Origin: Larsenimonas suaedae
Lineage (GTDB): Bacteria > Pseudomonadota > Gammaproteobacteria > Pseudomonadales > Halomonadaceae
Length of the DNA: 64,000 nucleotides
Direction: 5' to 3'
Assembly (NCBI RefSeq): GCF_023712105.1
Contig: NZ_JAMLJI010000001.1
Location: 372,001-436,000, forward strand
Below the pieces are notes generated by a model. That model was given only the letters and a program-made list of their open reading frames with translations. It had not been told where the DNA came from and searched no databases. The translations under genes and the position numbers were made by a program. This document shows positions 44,015 to 52,295 of the stretch, one piece after another; position 1 is the first letter of the stretch, and every line of letters begins with the position of its first letter.

Positions 44015-44782
44015 TCAGTGCTCACTGAGGCTCTGCCAGGGCACCAGCCAGCGGCAGAGCCAATCGACGCCTTGGTAAAGCAGCACGGCAATGACGATCA
44101 AAATGAATAGGGCGGCGAACATAAGATCCGTTTGCATGCGCCCGTTGGCTTGAAGCATCAAGTAGCCCAACCCATGGCTTGAACCGACCCATTCGCCGAT
44201 AACCGCCCCGATGGGAGCAGCGGTTGCCGCCATTCGAAGCCCTGAGCAGAGTGATGGCAGGGCAGCCGGGAAGCGAATCCGAAAGAGCTGCTGGGCGTTC
44301 GATGCGCCGAGTGTCTGGCCGAGATCCGTCCAGGCGGTGGGCGTCTGACGAAGGCCGTCGTAGCAGGTTGATGCGATCGGGAAATAGATGATGAGCGTGG
44401 CCATGACTACTTTCGAGGCGAGCCCATAACCCAGCCAAAGCATCAAAATCGGCGCAATTGCAAAGATCGGAATGGTCTGAGAGGCCAGCAGTAGCGGCAG
44501 CACCAGTTTTCGCACGGGGGACCAGGCGGCAAGCGTTAGTGCAGTGGCAATGCCCAAAAGCGTTCCGCTGATGAATCCGAGCACGACTTCAAGGCCGGTG
44601 GTGAGTCCATGCGACCACAATAGCGATGAGTAACGGACAAGTGCGGCAAGGACGGCCTCAGGGCTTGGAAGGATATAGCGAGGCACATCGGTGATGCTGA
44701 CGATGAGTTGCCAGCCTGATATCAAGAGCAGTACAGCCAGTAGAGCAAACGCTGCATTTGACAGTGAACGAGAGTCTTTCAT
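44015..44782 (-). CDS. thiX: ABC transporter permease for the thiamine precursor (ThiX)
   Basis: 255 aa inner-membrane permease, six hydrophobic segments, with the BPD_transp_1 EAA loop (TLGASNAQQLFRIRFPAALP). SQTIPIFAIAPILMLWLGYG and GEWVGSSHGLGYLM are typical of the SsuC/TauC/ThiX group. Start overlaps the ATPase stop by 4 bp. Confidence 0.92.
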   Translation of the reverse strand: MKDSRSLSNAAFALLAVLLLISGWQLIVSITDVPRYILPSPEAVLAALVRYSSLLWSHGLTTGLEVVLGFISGTLLGIATALTLAAWSPVRKLVLPLLLASQTIPIFAIAPILMLWLGYGLASKVVMATLIIYFPIASTCYDGLRQTPTAWTDLGQTLGASNAQQLFRIRFPAALPSLCSGLRMAATAAPIGAVIGEWVGSSHGLGYLMLQANGRMQTDLMFAALFILIVIAVLLYQGVDWLCRWLVPWQSLSEH

Positions 44783-45516
44783 TGATGACCTAAAAGGGTG
44801 ATGAGCTCTTGTTCAGCGTCTGCTCGCTGTGAAAGCGACAGTGCCTTGGGCGGGCCACCGCAGTCGAAGGGGGCCAGTCGCCCTGATGGGCTCAACACGA
44901 GAATGCGGTCGCTTAAATGCAGGGCTTCACCGGGGTCGTGGGTTACCATCAAAACCGTTCTATCGGACAAAAGCGACGTGGCCAGTTGGTGCAGGTCGTA
45001 ACGGGTAATGGCATCGACGGCCGAGAAGGGCTCATCCATCAAAACGATTGGTGATGGGCGCATCAAGGTTCGAGCCAGGGCAACGCGTTGGCGCTGGCCA
45101 CCGGAGAGCACGTAAGGTCGGGCTTCAGCTTTATCTGCCAGATTCAGTGTCTCCAGCAAGGCGATTGCTTCGGCTCGTCGGGCCGAACTTTTCGATTGAC
45201 CTTGAAGGCGGTCTCCGAGCAGTAGATTCTCGATCACGCTGAGCCAGGGAAAGAGCGCATCCTGCTGAGCCATCCAGGCAAAGGCTTGAGCGGGGAGTGC
45301 GTTGCCGGCATGGTCGCTCAGGCGAACCTTCGCGCCTTTGGACGTGTCCAGGCCAGCAATCAATCGAAGTAGCGAGCTTTTACCGCACCCGCTTCGACCC
45401 AGCAGGCAACACCAACTGCTTGGAGAAAGAGTCAGGGAAAGGTTTTCAAAAAGAGGTGTGCCCTGATAGGCAAGACTGGCCTCCTCGACGGTGAGCCCTA
45501 GAGGAGTCGATGTCAC
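44779..45516 (-). CDS. thiZ: ABC transporter ATPase for the thiamine precursor (ThiZ)
   Basis: 245 aa. Walker A LGRSGCGKSSLLRLIAGLD, Q-loop AWMAQQDALFPW, signature LSGGQRQRVALARTL, Walker B IVLMDEPFSAVD, H-loop MVTHDPGEALHLSD. The GTG start at 45516 has no ribosome binding site of its own but overlaps the stop of an 11-codon leader ORF (GTGA), so it probably depends on reinitiation after the leader. First structural gene of the operon under the TPP riboswitch. Confidence 0.92.
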   Translation of the reverse strand: MTSTPLGLTVEEASLAYQGTPLFENLSLTLSPSSWCCLLGRSGCGKSSLLRLIAGLDTSKGAKVRLSDHAGNALPAQAFAWMAQQDALFPWLSVIENLLLGDRLQGQSKSSARRAEAIALLETLNLADKAEARPYVLSGGQRQRVALARTLMRPSPIVLMDEPFSAVDAITRYDLHQLATSLLSDRTVLMVTHDPGEALHLSDRILVLSPSGRLAPFDCGGPPKALSLSQRADAEQELITLLGHQ

Positions 45517-45548
45517 GGCGCGTGGCCGATAGGCATGAATAGATACAT
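45513..45548 (-). CDS. Possible 11-residue leader ORF coupled to thiZ
   Basis: ATG at 45548 opens a frame MYLFMPIGHAP ending in TGA, which overlaps the thiZ GTG. The GGAGGG at the 3' edge of the TPP aptamer lies 6 nt upstream of this ATG, the ideal spacing for a ribosome binding site. Translation of the leader would therefore be switched off by TPP and would deliver ribosomes to thiZ. No protein function is implied. Confidence 0.5.
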   Translation of the reverse strand: MYLFMPIGHAP

Positions 45549-45630
45549 GGATATCCCTCCGCCGGTATGATCCGGATCAGGTTCGATGGGTTGTGCGCTG
45601 TGCACTCTCAGCCGTAAGGCACCCCAATCC
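45549..45630 (-). promoter_or_regulatory. TPP (THI-box) riboswitch
   Basis: All conserved aptamer blocks appear in order on the minus strand: P1 GGAT/ATCC, GGGGTGCC, GGCTGAGA, ACCC, CCTGATCCGG and ACCGGCGGAGGGA. A variable P3 arm (GTGCACAGCGCAC) lies between. It precedes thiZXY and so represses the importer when thiamine pyrophosphate is plentiful. Confidence 0.97.
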
Positions 45631-45682
45631 TTTCTGGTACTCTAACGTGTCCACCATATGGCTGGCTAGCATGTGAGGTAAA

Positions 45683-46549
45683 ATGCATCTCCCCCCTGAG
45701 CACCTGACGGCTGCGCTTGAACAGTTGCTCCTTGAAGCGCCTTTGGCACCCTTGCCGCTTTTATTTCGCGACAGCGCAAATTGGTTATGGCGAGCGCCAG
45801 AATCGGATCAGTTGATCAAGGTGGCACGTATGTCACCGGCAGATGACCCTTTTTGGAAGGGTGTGGCGACACTTTTCGGCCATGATCGATGGGAAGACGC
45901 ATCCCTTTTACCTGAGCTTCGTGAGCGAATTGCTCAAACGCATTCGGGGTTTCTTGGACTTGACTATAAAGGTCGGGTAGAACAGCGCCCGGTCTGGGCG
46001 CTGCCCTGGGTTGATGGATGCGCGCCTGATGCAGCGCAAGTGGCTGACTGGCTTGGAGAATGGCTGGTAACGCAGGTCCAATTCGACGGCTTAAATCGGT
46101 ACGAGTATGGCAGTATAACCAAGCCCGAGTATCGGCGACCGTTATCGACGTGGCCTCAAGTGCTTATCGCCTATGTTCGCGAACACGTTCCGGCTTCAAG
46201 CGTTGCCCAGTTGCCGGACAGTACCGAGCTTGAGGGCGGCCCTGGCGCCGTATATTGCCTGGTCGATGCGCGCTGCGATCAATTCATGGACACGCCGACG
46301 GGTCTTTGGTGCGTTGACTGGGAGGCCTGTGTGGTTGCACCTCTGGATTTTACGCTGGCCATGATCGAGCTTGTCTTTGCGCGAGCGCCGTCATCGGTGC
46401 ATGCACGCTTCAAGGCGCATTTTCAGAATGTATACTCGTTGACGCCATGTCAGCGCGCCTGGTGCCGGTCGGCACTATGGGCAATGAATAGTACGGGAGA
46501 CAGTGATTGGCAATGCGTGATCGATCTGCCGAACTGGCTGGATGTCTGA
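45683..46549 (+). CDS. Uncharacterised protein with aminoglycoside-phosphotransferase-like features
   Basis: 288 aa, cytosolic, not confidently recognised. The segment GLWCVDWEACVVAPLDFTLA resembles the metal-binding Asp region of APH/choline-kinase folds (IDWE...GxPxxDL), and LIKVARMSP could be the ATP-lysine strand, but the catalytic HGDxxxxN motif is not visible (the expected place reads LVDARCDQF). A GAGGT ribosome binding site lies 4 bp before the ATG. Divergent from the TPP riboswitch; its end is 12 bp from the antiporter gene, so the two may be co-transcribed. Possibly a pseudokinase or a small-molecule-binding protein. Confidence 0.55.
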   Translation: MHLPPEHLTAALEQLLLEAPLAPLPLLFRDSANWLWRAPESDQLIKVARMSPADDPFWKGVATLFGHDRWEDASLLPELRERIAQTHSGFLGLDYKGRVEQRPVWALPWVDGCAPDAAQVADWLGEWLVTQVQFDGLNRYEYGSITKPEYRRPLSTWPQVLIAYVREHVPASSVAQLPDSTELEGGPGAVYCLVDARCDQFMDTPTGLWCVDWEACVVAPLDFTLAMIELVFARAPSSVHARFKAHFQNVYSLTPCQRAWCRSALWAMNSTGDSDWQCVIDLPNWLDV

Positions 46550-46561
46550 ACCACTCATCGA

Positions 46562-48283
46562 ATGCGGGGATGCCCCTTGGGTGATTTGAATAGTATTTAC
46601 CTGGTTGCTGGACTGCTGGTTGCCTTTAGCATTTTGGCGAGCCGAATTTCGGCGCGCGTGGGCATGCCGTTGCTGCTGCTTTTTTTGTTCATCGGCATGA
46701 TGGCGGGGGAAGATGGCCTGCTCGGCATCAATTTCGATGATTATTCGCAGGCGTATGTCATCGGGCAGTTGGCGCTTGCCATGATACTGCTTGATGGGGG
46801 CCTTCAAACACGCATGTCTACGTTTCGTGTTGGCTTGAAGCCTGCGCTGTCGCTTGCAACGCTTGGCGTATTCATTACCAGCGGTTTGGTCGGTGTCGCT
46901 GCGGTGTGGTTTCTGGATCTGTCGTGGATTCAGGGGCTCTTGGTCGGCTCCATCGTTGGCTCGACGGATGCAGCGGCTGTTTTTTCGATGCTAAAGGGGC
47001 AGGGCGTCACGCTTAATGAGCGCGTCGGTGCAACGCTTGAGATCGAATCGGGAACCAACGATCCCATGGCCATTTTCCTGACGCTTGCTTTTTCCCAGAC
47101 GCTGACAGGTCAAGTCACTGGTGTATCCGACAGTTTATTGTTGTTTGTTCAACAATTTGGCTGGGGACTGGTGTTCGGGCTTGGCGGCGGGTGGTGTGTC
47201 GGGCGTTTGCTCAAATGGCTCGATCTTGCGTCCGGGTTATACGCACTTCTGACGCTTGCGCTGGCACTGGCGATCTTTGCCATGACAAACCTTGCCGACG
47301 GCAGTGGCTTCCTGGCGATCTATTTGGCGGGTTTGATGATCGGCAACATCAAGGGGCGCCATATTGAGCACATCGTGCCCTTCAACGATGGGCTTGCCTG
47401 GCTCAGTCTCATTGTTTTGTTTCTTGTGCTCGGGCTGTTGGTGACCCCGACCCAGCTCATGGCGTATTTCTGGCCCTCGGTCGCGGTATCGGTGCTGCTT
47501 ATTTTTGGCGCGCGCCCGATCGCGGTCATTCTAAGCCTGAAGCCTTTCTTTCGATTCCGCTGGCGAGAAGTGTTTTTTATTTCCTGGGTCGGTCTACGAG
47601 GTGCGGTTCCGATCGTGCTGGCGATTCTACCGGTGATCAGTGGCGTTGAAGACGCCTCACTCTATTTCAATGTCGCCTTTGTCGTAGTGCTCATGTCGCT
47701 GGTGGTCCAGGGGATGAGCATCGGACCAATGGCAAAATGGATGCGTGTCATCGTACCGCCGAAATCGGCGCCGTCTCGTCGCAAGACCCTGGGGGTCTTT
47801 CCCGAAAACGATTATGAGATGTTGATGTACAAGATCGATAATCGTGGCGTGGAAAACGTGCCTCTGCGCTACTTGAAGTTTCCTTCCGGCACGTCACTTG
47901 CGGCCGTATTCCGAAGTAATGCCATGATTCATCCGAAAGGCAGTACTCGGCTGGAAAAAAACGATCTTGTATGTGCCATTGGACGATCGGAAGACGTTTC
48001 TTCGCTCAATAAAATGTTTGATGGCGAAGCACGCCTCAAGCTTGCAAGAGATTTTTATGGCGCATTCATCATGGAAGGTGATGCTCCGATGAAAGATATT
48101 GCCGGTGCGTATGGTCTGACATTGAGCCTTGGAGAGCAGGAGTCAACGTTAGGCGCGTTCATTGCACGTCGTGTGGGTGGGTACCCGGTCGTTGGTGACG
48201 ATGTGGACTGGCATGGCATTCACTGGGTGGTGCATGAGGTGGATGGTAATGCAGTTACAAAAGTCGGGCTTAGGTTGCAGTGA
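46562..48283 (+). CDS. cvrA: Potassium/proton antiporter NhaP2/CvrA type
   Basis: 573 aa. N-terminal CPA1 exchanger domain with about 12-13 helices (LASRISARVGMPLLLLFLFIG, GSTDAAAVFSMLKGQG, LEIESGTNDPMAIFLTLAF, GLRGAVPIVLAILP) followed by a cytosolic regulatory part: RCK_C/TrkA_C (about 400-480) and a CorC/HlyC-like end. Exports K+ for protons and is needed at low osmolarity in the known relatives. ATG at 46562; a TTG six codons in would fit E. coli better in length. Confidence 0.94.
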   Translation: MRGCPLGDLNSIYLVAGLLVAFSILASRISARVGMPLLLLFLFIGMMAGEDGLLGINFDDYSQAYVIGQLALAMILLDGGLQTRMSTFRVGLKPALSLATLGVFITSGLVGVAAVWFLDLSWIQGLLVGSIVGSTDAAAVFSMLKGQGVTLNERVGATLEIESGTNDPMAIFLTLAFSQTLTGQVTGVSDSLLLFVQQFGWGLVFGLGGGWCVGRLLKWLDLASGLYALLTLALALAIFAMTNLADGSGFLAIYLAGLMIGNIKGRHIEHIVPFNDGLAWLSLIVLFLVLGLLVTPTQLMAYFWPSVAVSVLLIFGARPIAVILSLKPFFRFRWREVFFISWVGLRGAVPIVLAILPVISGVEDASLYFNVAFVVVLMSLVVQGMSIGPMAKWMRVIVPPKSAPSRRKTLGVFPENDYEMLMYKIDNRGVENVPLRYLKFPSGTSLAAVFRSNAMIHPKGSTRLEKNDLVCAIGRSEDVSSLNKMFDGEARLKLARDFYGAFIMEGDAPMKDIAGAYGLTLSLGEQESTLGAFIARRVGGYPVVGDDVDWHGIHWVVHEVDGNAVTKVGLRLQ

Positions 48284-48475
48284 AAAATCATCCTTTTTTG
48301 GCATGCGTGTAAAGCGTGATCGCGCCGTAATTATTGTGTAACATAAGGTATCTTTTTGGTTTTTTTTGTAGTTCGCTGGCTAATTAGCTTCGTAAACTTC
48401 CTTTTTTCAACCTATGCGTTTATGCCTGCGCGAGTAGACTTAGAACCATAAGCAGTACATAGACAGGAGTCGGCC

Positions 48476-48829
48476 ATGACATTAATCGAGCTTTTGGGAA
48501 AATACAGGGCGGCAACGCTTGAAACAGAGCGTTTAGTCGCAGAAGGAATGACAGGCGGTGCCTCTTCAGATGAGCTCTTCGAACTGCTGAAGTGGCAGGG
48601 CAACATGAAGCATCATTATCAGGTGTTGGTGCGCTTTATGGTTTACCCGTTTATAGCGCCGGATCTTGAATGCGGCCGCTTGACGGAGCAAGCCTATATT
48701 AACGACCTCTGCCACGACCTGACGGTCAAGAACGCTAATACGCTTTCACACATCCTACTTTTCCTTTCCAACGCCTATTCAGCTTACGTGCGATGGGATT
48801 CCGAGCACGCCCTATCCGCCTCGGTGTAG
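48476..48829 (+). CDS. Small protein of unknown function
   Basis: 117 aa, not recognised. Mostly helical-looking, no signal peptide or strong membrane segment. Features: acidic N-terminal helix TLIELLGKYRAATLETERL, a WQGNMKHHYQVLVRFMVYPF core, and three cysteine/histidine positions (LCHDL). It has a good AGGAG ribosome binding site 7 bp upstream and a strong terminator 27 bp downstream, so it is very likely a real monocistronic gene. It lies upstream of flhDC in DNA that becomes AT-rich. Confidence 0.7.
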   Translation: MTLIELLGKYRAATLETERLVAEGMTGGASSDELFELLKWQGNMKHHYQVLVRFMVYPFIAPDLECGRLTEQAYINDLCHDLTVKNANTLSHILLFLSNAYSAYVRWDSEHALSASV

Positions 48830-48856
48830 CTTCTTCGAATTTCCTCTGGCTCCTTT

Positions 48857-48882
48857 AAAGCGCTTACTCAAGCGCTTTTTTT
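48857..48882 (+). terminator. Rho-independent terminator after the 117-aa protein
   Basis: AAAGCGCTT / AAGCGCTTT stem, 4-nt loop, T7 tail. Confidence 0.92.
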
Positions 48883-49305
48883 ATTTTCTTTACGCTGCGT
48901 TTGTATGTTTTAGGTAACAAAACATGTCGCCCATGTGGATGTAAGCCTCAGGTGAATTCAAGTGGCTTCATCGGCAGTATAATTATCCATCTTATTAAGT
49001 ATTAGTTTGGTTAATATCTTTGTGCTACTTTGATATTTAGACTAATCTTATGTATGAGGTTTCGGATTGAAAGGCTATTTTCAAGATCTTGTTTCTAAAA
49101 GGTTATAGTTATATTCAATCTTTTTTAAGTCTATGGTAGCTATTTTTTTCACAAAAAAGACGGATAAGGGGGGAGAAGGGTTTGTAATCTTTTAGTGCTA
49201 TGTGTAACCTGTGCTCACAAAGTAACAAAAGATTTCATTCCAGCGAAAAGCTAGCGAATGAGCTTACAAAAAAATACATTAACGGCGACACTCGAGGAAA
49301 TTATC
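48883..49305 (+). other. Long AT-rich leader upstream of flhDC
   Basis: About 420 bp without a gene, visibly richer in A and T than the surrounding chromosome. It must hold the flhDC promoter and probably several regulator sites, as in other flagellar master operons. I could not assign a -35/-10 pair or a proper CRP site; an imperfect TGTAA...TCACA with 7-nt spacing is at about 49204-49219. No ORF with a ribosome binding site was seen. Confidence 0.6.
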
Positions 49306-49653
49306 ATGAATCCGACTTCTAGCCTGCTTGAAGATATTCGTAACGTTAATCTTTCATATCTTCTTTTGGTTCAGCGACTTTTGAACGAAGACCGTGATCA
49401 AGCCATGTTTCGACTCAAGCTTGAACCCGAAATGGCGAAAAAGCTGAGCGACCTTCCAGTGTCGGAGCTTGCAAAGCTTGCAAGTTCTAGCCAGCTGCTT
49501 TGTCATTTCGCACTTGATAGCACCGAAGCGTTAACCACTCTGACCGGCGAGGGTCGTACAAATGACCTTCAACGGACTCATGAAGCCATTTTGCTGGCAG
49601 GCCGTTCTGATGCTTCAGAGAAAGTGCTGAGCGGAGGAAAGCGCCGTGGCTGA
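49306..49653 (+). CDS. flhD: Flagellar master regulator subunit FlhD
   Basis: 115 aa from the ATG at 49306, which has GAGG at good distance and matches E. coli FlhD in length (116); a longer frame from 49258 is unlikely. Core motif DIRNVNLSYLLLVQRLLNED, then AMFRLKLEPEMAKKL and LCHFALDSTEAL. With FlhC it forms the FlhD4C2 activator of class 2 flagellar genes. Overlaps flhC by 8 bp. No other flagellar genes are in the window. Confidence 0.96.
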   Translation: MNPTSSLLEDIRNVNLSYLLLVQRLLNEDRDQAMFRLKLEPEMAKKLSDLPVSELAKLASSSQLLCHFALDSTEALTTLTGEGRTNDLQRTHEAILLAGRSDASEKVLSGGKRRG

Positions 49654-50209
49654 GAAAAGTGTTCTAGGGGAAGTCAAGCAGGTACAAACCGCGATAGAAC
49701 TTATTGAGCTGGGCGCGCGCTTGCAGGTTCTTGAGTCGGAAACCGACCTGAGCCGAGGGCGCCTGATTAAATTGTACAAGGAAATTAGAGGCGTATCTCC
49801 ACCCAAAGGCATGCTTCCGTTTTCCGCAGATTGGTTTGTGACATGGTCGCCAAACATTCATTCATCGCTCTTTTACAATATCTACCAATACGTTAAAGAA
49901 AACGGCGATTGCGACAGACTTAATGCATTAATCAAGAGCTATAAGCTGTATCTGGAGCAAGTGTCATTGCTCGAAGAGGATGAAGCGGTTCTGGGTTTGA
50001 CCCGTGCCTGGACGCTGATCCGGTTTTTCGAAAGCGATCTTCTACAATTAACACGATGCACTCGTTGTGACGGCAAATTCGTGACTCATGCGCATAGTAT
50101 TGAACACAACTTTGTGTGTGGAATCTGTCAGCCGCCGTCTCGTGCAGGTAAAACCAGGAAAGCTGCCGAGAAAAAACGTCTTCAGCAACAAGAGGGAGTC
50201 GACCAATAA
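49646..50209 (+). CDS. flhC: Flagellar master regulator subunit FlhC
   Basis: 187 aa (E. coli 192) from the GTG at 49646. DNA-binding partner of FlhD; motifs GARLQVLESETDLSRGRLIKLY, GVSPPKGMLPFSADWF and the zinc site with cysteines CTRC and CGIC. The Lys/Arg-rich tail is family-like. Closed by a strong terminator instead of leading into motAB. Confidence 0.96.
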   Translation: MAEKSVLGEVKQVQTAIELIELGARLQVLESETDLSRGRLIKLYKEIRGVSPPKGMLPFSADWFVTWSPNIHSSLFYNIYQYVKENGDCDRLNALIKSYKLYLEQVSLLEEDEAVLGLTRAWTLIRFFESDLLQLTRCTRCDGKFVTHAHSIEHNFVCGICQPPSRAGKTRKAAEKKRLQQQEGVDQ

Positions 50210-50272
50210 AGGACATGCATGTAAGTACTGTGGTGTTGTCGAATTATTCATACCTAAATTCCTTGCTGTGTT

Positions 50273-50305
50273 AGCCCTGTTGGATATTCCAACAGGGCTT
50301 TTTTT
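50273..50305 (+). terminator. Rho-independent terminator after flhC
   Basis: AGCCCTGTTGG / CCAACAGGGCT stem (11 bp), 5-nt loop, T8 tail. Confidence 0.95.
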
Positions 50306-50328
50306 ACTAATTAACAGAATTTGGTACA

Positions 50329-51585
50329 TCAAATGCTAAATTCGAGCTGCACTCCACTTAGATAGCAAAAGGTGCTTCCAGTAGCTTTTTGCCCCAAGAG
50401 CGTCAATTTATCGCCTGTTACTTCAAACCTCATTTTGACGGCTTCGGGCGGATCAAGCGCTGCATCGACACTGTATTTATCGTAGTCGTGGTCTTGAATC
50501 CAGAAATCTCCCTTTCGAATGCTATCGTTTGCCTCTCTGCTTGCAATAAGGGTTAACGTGCCACAAAGTCCTTGTGGTAAGCCGTAGATGGTCAGCGCTT
50601 CGAACGCTTCATTGTGGCCAGAGTACAATCCGTCCTGAACGAGTGCCGGATGTAATATGCTGGCTTGCTCAGTGTTTGACTCGATCTTTCTACCTTTGTT
50701 GGTATGGCCGCTATACCCCATCGATGTTGCCCAAATGCCGTTCAGAGGATGGCCATCGGTTGTAAATATCCGAGAACAACCTGCGGCGCCATTCTTTCCG
50801 TTCGTTGTGGCAGACTCGTTGCCTGCAATCATGGCGTTGATGTCAGTAAATGCCTCTTTTTGATCTGGGCTAAAGGAAAGTATTATTTTTTTTCCCTTGA
50901 AATCAGGTGCTTTTGCTGGCGGTCTCGAATGCATAAGTTCGCCAATTTTCATTGCCCACCAAGTGCGAATTGCACACCTCATTGGTATTGAGGGGTGAAC
51001 ATTGTCATCTTGAAGCCAGGGCGACAGCATTCGTGTGAGCGCATAGAAATCCCAGGCGGGTCGGTCGTTTTGCCAATCCCAAATCAAGGGAGAAAACTCT
51101 TTGATTAGTGGCCAGCAAATTTCTCGATTATATGTTGCGGTTTCACGAGGTTTGGAAGATTCCGGGCGCCTATAGGATAACCCTAGGTAAATTGGTATGA
51201 ACCCTTTGTCCTCGATCCCTTTCAAGACGGTTCGCATGCCTTGATTAATCTTCTCGCGTGCACCCGGATATGGCCCATTTGCGCTTACGGAATTCCCGGG
51301 GCCATGAACCAGAACCAATCCTTTTTTAGCCCCGCTCATGGGAGCAAGCATGTCATCTAATTTGCTGACATAGCCTTCGATAGCCCGGCCAGAGACGGCC
51401 ATACCGGTCACCCAGTTCGAGGACCGAGGTAGACCTACTTGTGCCAGACGGAATTGCATTTCCTCTGCATCTTCAGTTCCGTTGCCGGTCATCCACATGA
51501 TTGATGCCCCGAAAGCTCCTATTCGGTCCGGATACCGGGGGACGTGAGTACCGTTGATTGCACCCGCATACGTTGAATAGTCCAT
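50329..51585 (-). CDS. SGNH-hydrolase-like protein, probably acquired
   Basis: 418 aa from the ATG at 51585, which has GAGAGG 6 bp upstream. The N-terminal half (about residues 20-210) shows SGNH-type blocks: nucleophile-like FGASIMW (in place of GDS), HGPGNSV near the third block and DDNVHPS with the DxxH pair. The C-terminal half (about 230-418) is unrecognised and looks beta-rich. No signal peptide. It stands alone between flhDC and tRNA-Leu in AT-richer DNA with flanking gaps, and its amino-acid style (many Asn, Ser, Lys) differs from the neighbours. A carbohydrate esterase or phage/capsule-associated origin is a guess. Confidence 0.6.
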   Translation of the reverse strand: MDYSTYAGAINGTHVPRYPDRIGAFGASIMWMTGNGTEDAEEMQFRLAQVGLPRSSNWVTGMAVSGRAIEGYVSKLDDMLAPMSGAKKGLVLVHGPGNSVSANGPYPGAREKINQGMRTVLKGIEDKGFIPIYLGLSYRRPESSKPRETATYNREICWPLIKEFSPLIWDWQNDRPAWDFYALTRMLSPWLQDDNVHPSIPMRCAIRTWWAMKIGELMHSRPPAKAPDFKGKKIILSFSPDQKEAFTDINAMIAGNESATTNGKNGAAGCSRIFTTDGHPLNGIWATSMGYSGHTNKGRKIESNTEQASILHPALVQDGLYSGHNEAFEALTIYGLPQGLCGTLTLIASREANDSIRKGDFWIQDHDYDKYSVDAALDPPEAVKMRFEVTGDKLTLLGQKATGSTFCYLSGVQLEFSI

Positions 51586-52086
51586 GTGCCACCTCTCCGT
51601 TTGATAAAGCCAATATGCAAGGCTCATCATGGAAGCATTAAGTACGCTTAGCATTGGAGGGGAAGTGTTGCGTGCACTGGTACACCTGTAGCTTGTCAGT
51701 GCAGGCGCTTAGCTGACCCATTAGTACGGGCGCTGAGATAAAGTCCGAAAGGGTCCGATAAAAAGCTGCGCTGTATCTAGAGGAAGGGCGGAGCGCATGA
51801 AGATTTCAAACGGTTTTGGATGAAATTCGTGCGATGACGGTGTGTTACAAACATCAGACGGTTCATGCTTCAAGGATAAGAAATATGTCAGCGCGCTTGA
51901 CTTGTAATCGCTTGATGTATGCCGTTCCTGTTCGTGTATGCCATTTATAGACGAGCATACATCTGGGCATACAGCGCGGAAAACCTAAAAGGGGGGAGCG
52001 ATTATGTAAGGATATACAGTATATTCTTTCTGAGGGCCGACGCCACTGGGCTTAAAAGAATATCTAGGAAGGATGATAAATGTCTA
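51586..52086. other. Gene-free AT-rich stretch between the SGNH gene and tRNA-Leu
   Basis: 501 bp with no convincing gene. It contains a short palindrome ATATACAGTATAT at 52012-52024 and several purine-rich runs. No copy of the tRNA-Leu 3' end was found here or near the SGNH gene, so an attachment-site pair cannot be shown. Confidence 0.5.
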
Positions 52087-52171
52087 TGGTGCGGAAGGAG
52101 AGACTCGAACTCTCACGCCTTGCGGCACTGGAACCTAAATCCAGCGTGTCTACCAATTCCACCACTCCCGC
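52087..52171 (-). tRNA. tRNA-Leu (anticodon UAG)
   Basis: 85-nt class II tRNA on the minus strand. Acceptor GCGGGAG pairs with CTTCCGC (one G-T), discriminator A, encoded CCA. Anticodon stem CTGGA / TCCAG with loop TTTAGGT gives anticodon TAG. A long variable arm (GCCGCAAGGCG region) and T-arm with GTTCGAGTC are visible. Confidence 0.96.
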
Positions 52172-52295
52172 AGTAAGACGGTGTGCATTCTACCGATTTT
52201 ATGTGTCTATGCAAGTACTTGGGCATCATTACTTAAATTATAAATTCCACAGCCGTTAAGACGTGACTAGACCCATATAAAAAACGAAGAGAGCA

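Noticed and set aside
49204-49219. CRP-like site upstream of flhD (TGTAA...TCACA)
   Set aside because: The half-sites are 7 nt apart instead of 6 and one base is off; too weak to call.
52012-52024. LexA-like palindrome ATATACAGTATAT
   Set aside because: It lacks the CTGT-N8-ACAG arrangement and no SOS gene follows.
50300-52171. tRNA-Leu as attachment site of an integrated element
   Set aside because: No direct repeat of the tRNA 3' end and no integrase were found.
51919-52176. 85-codon frame running into the tRNA-Leu region
   Set aside because: Its C-terminus is translated tRNA; no ribosome binding site fits.
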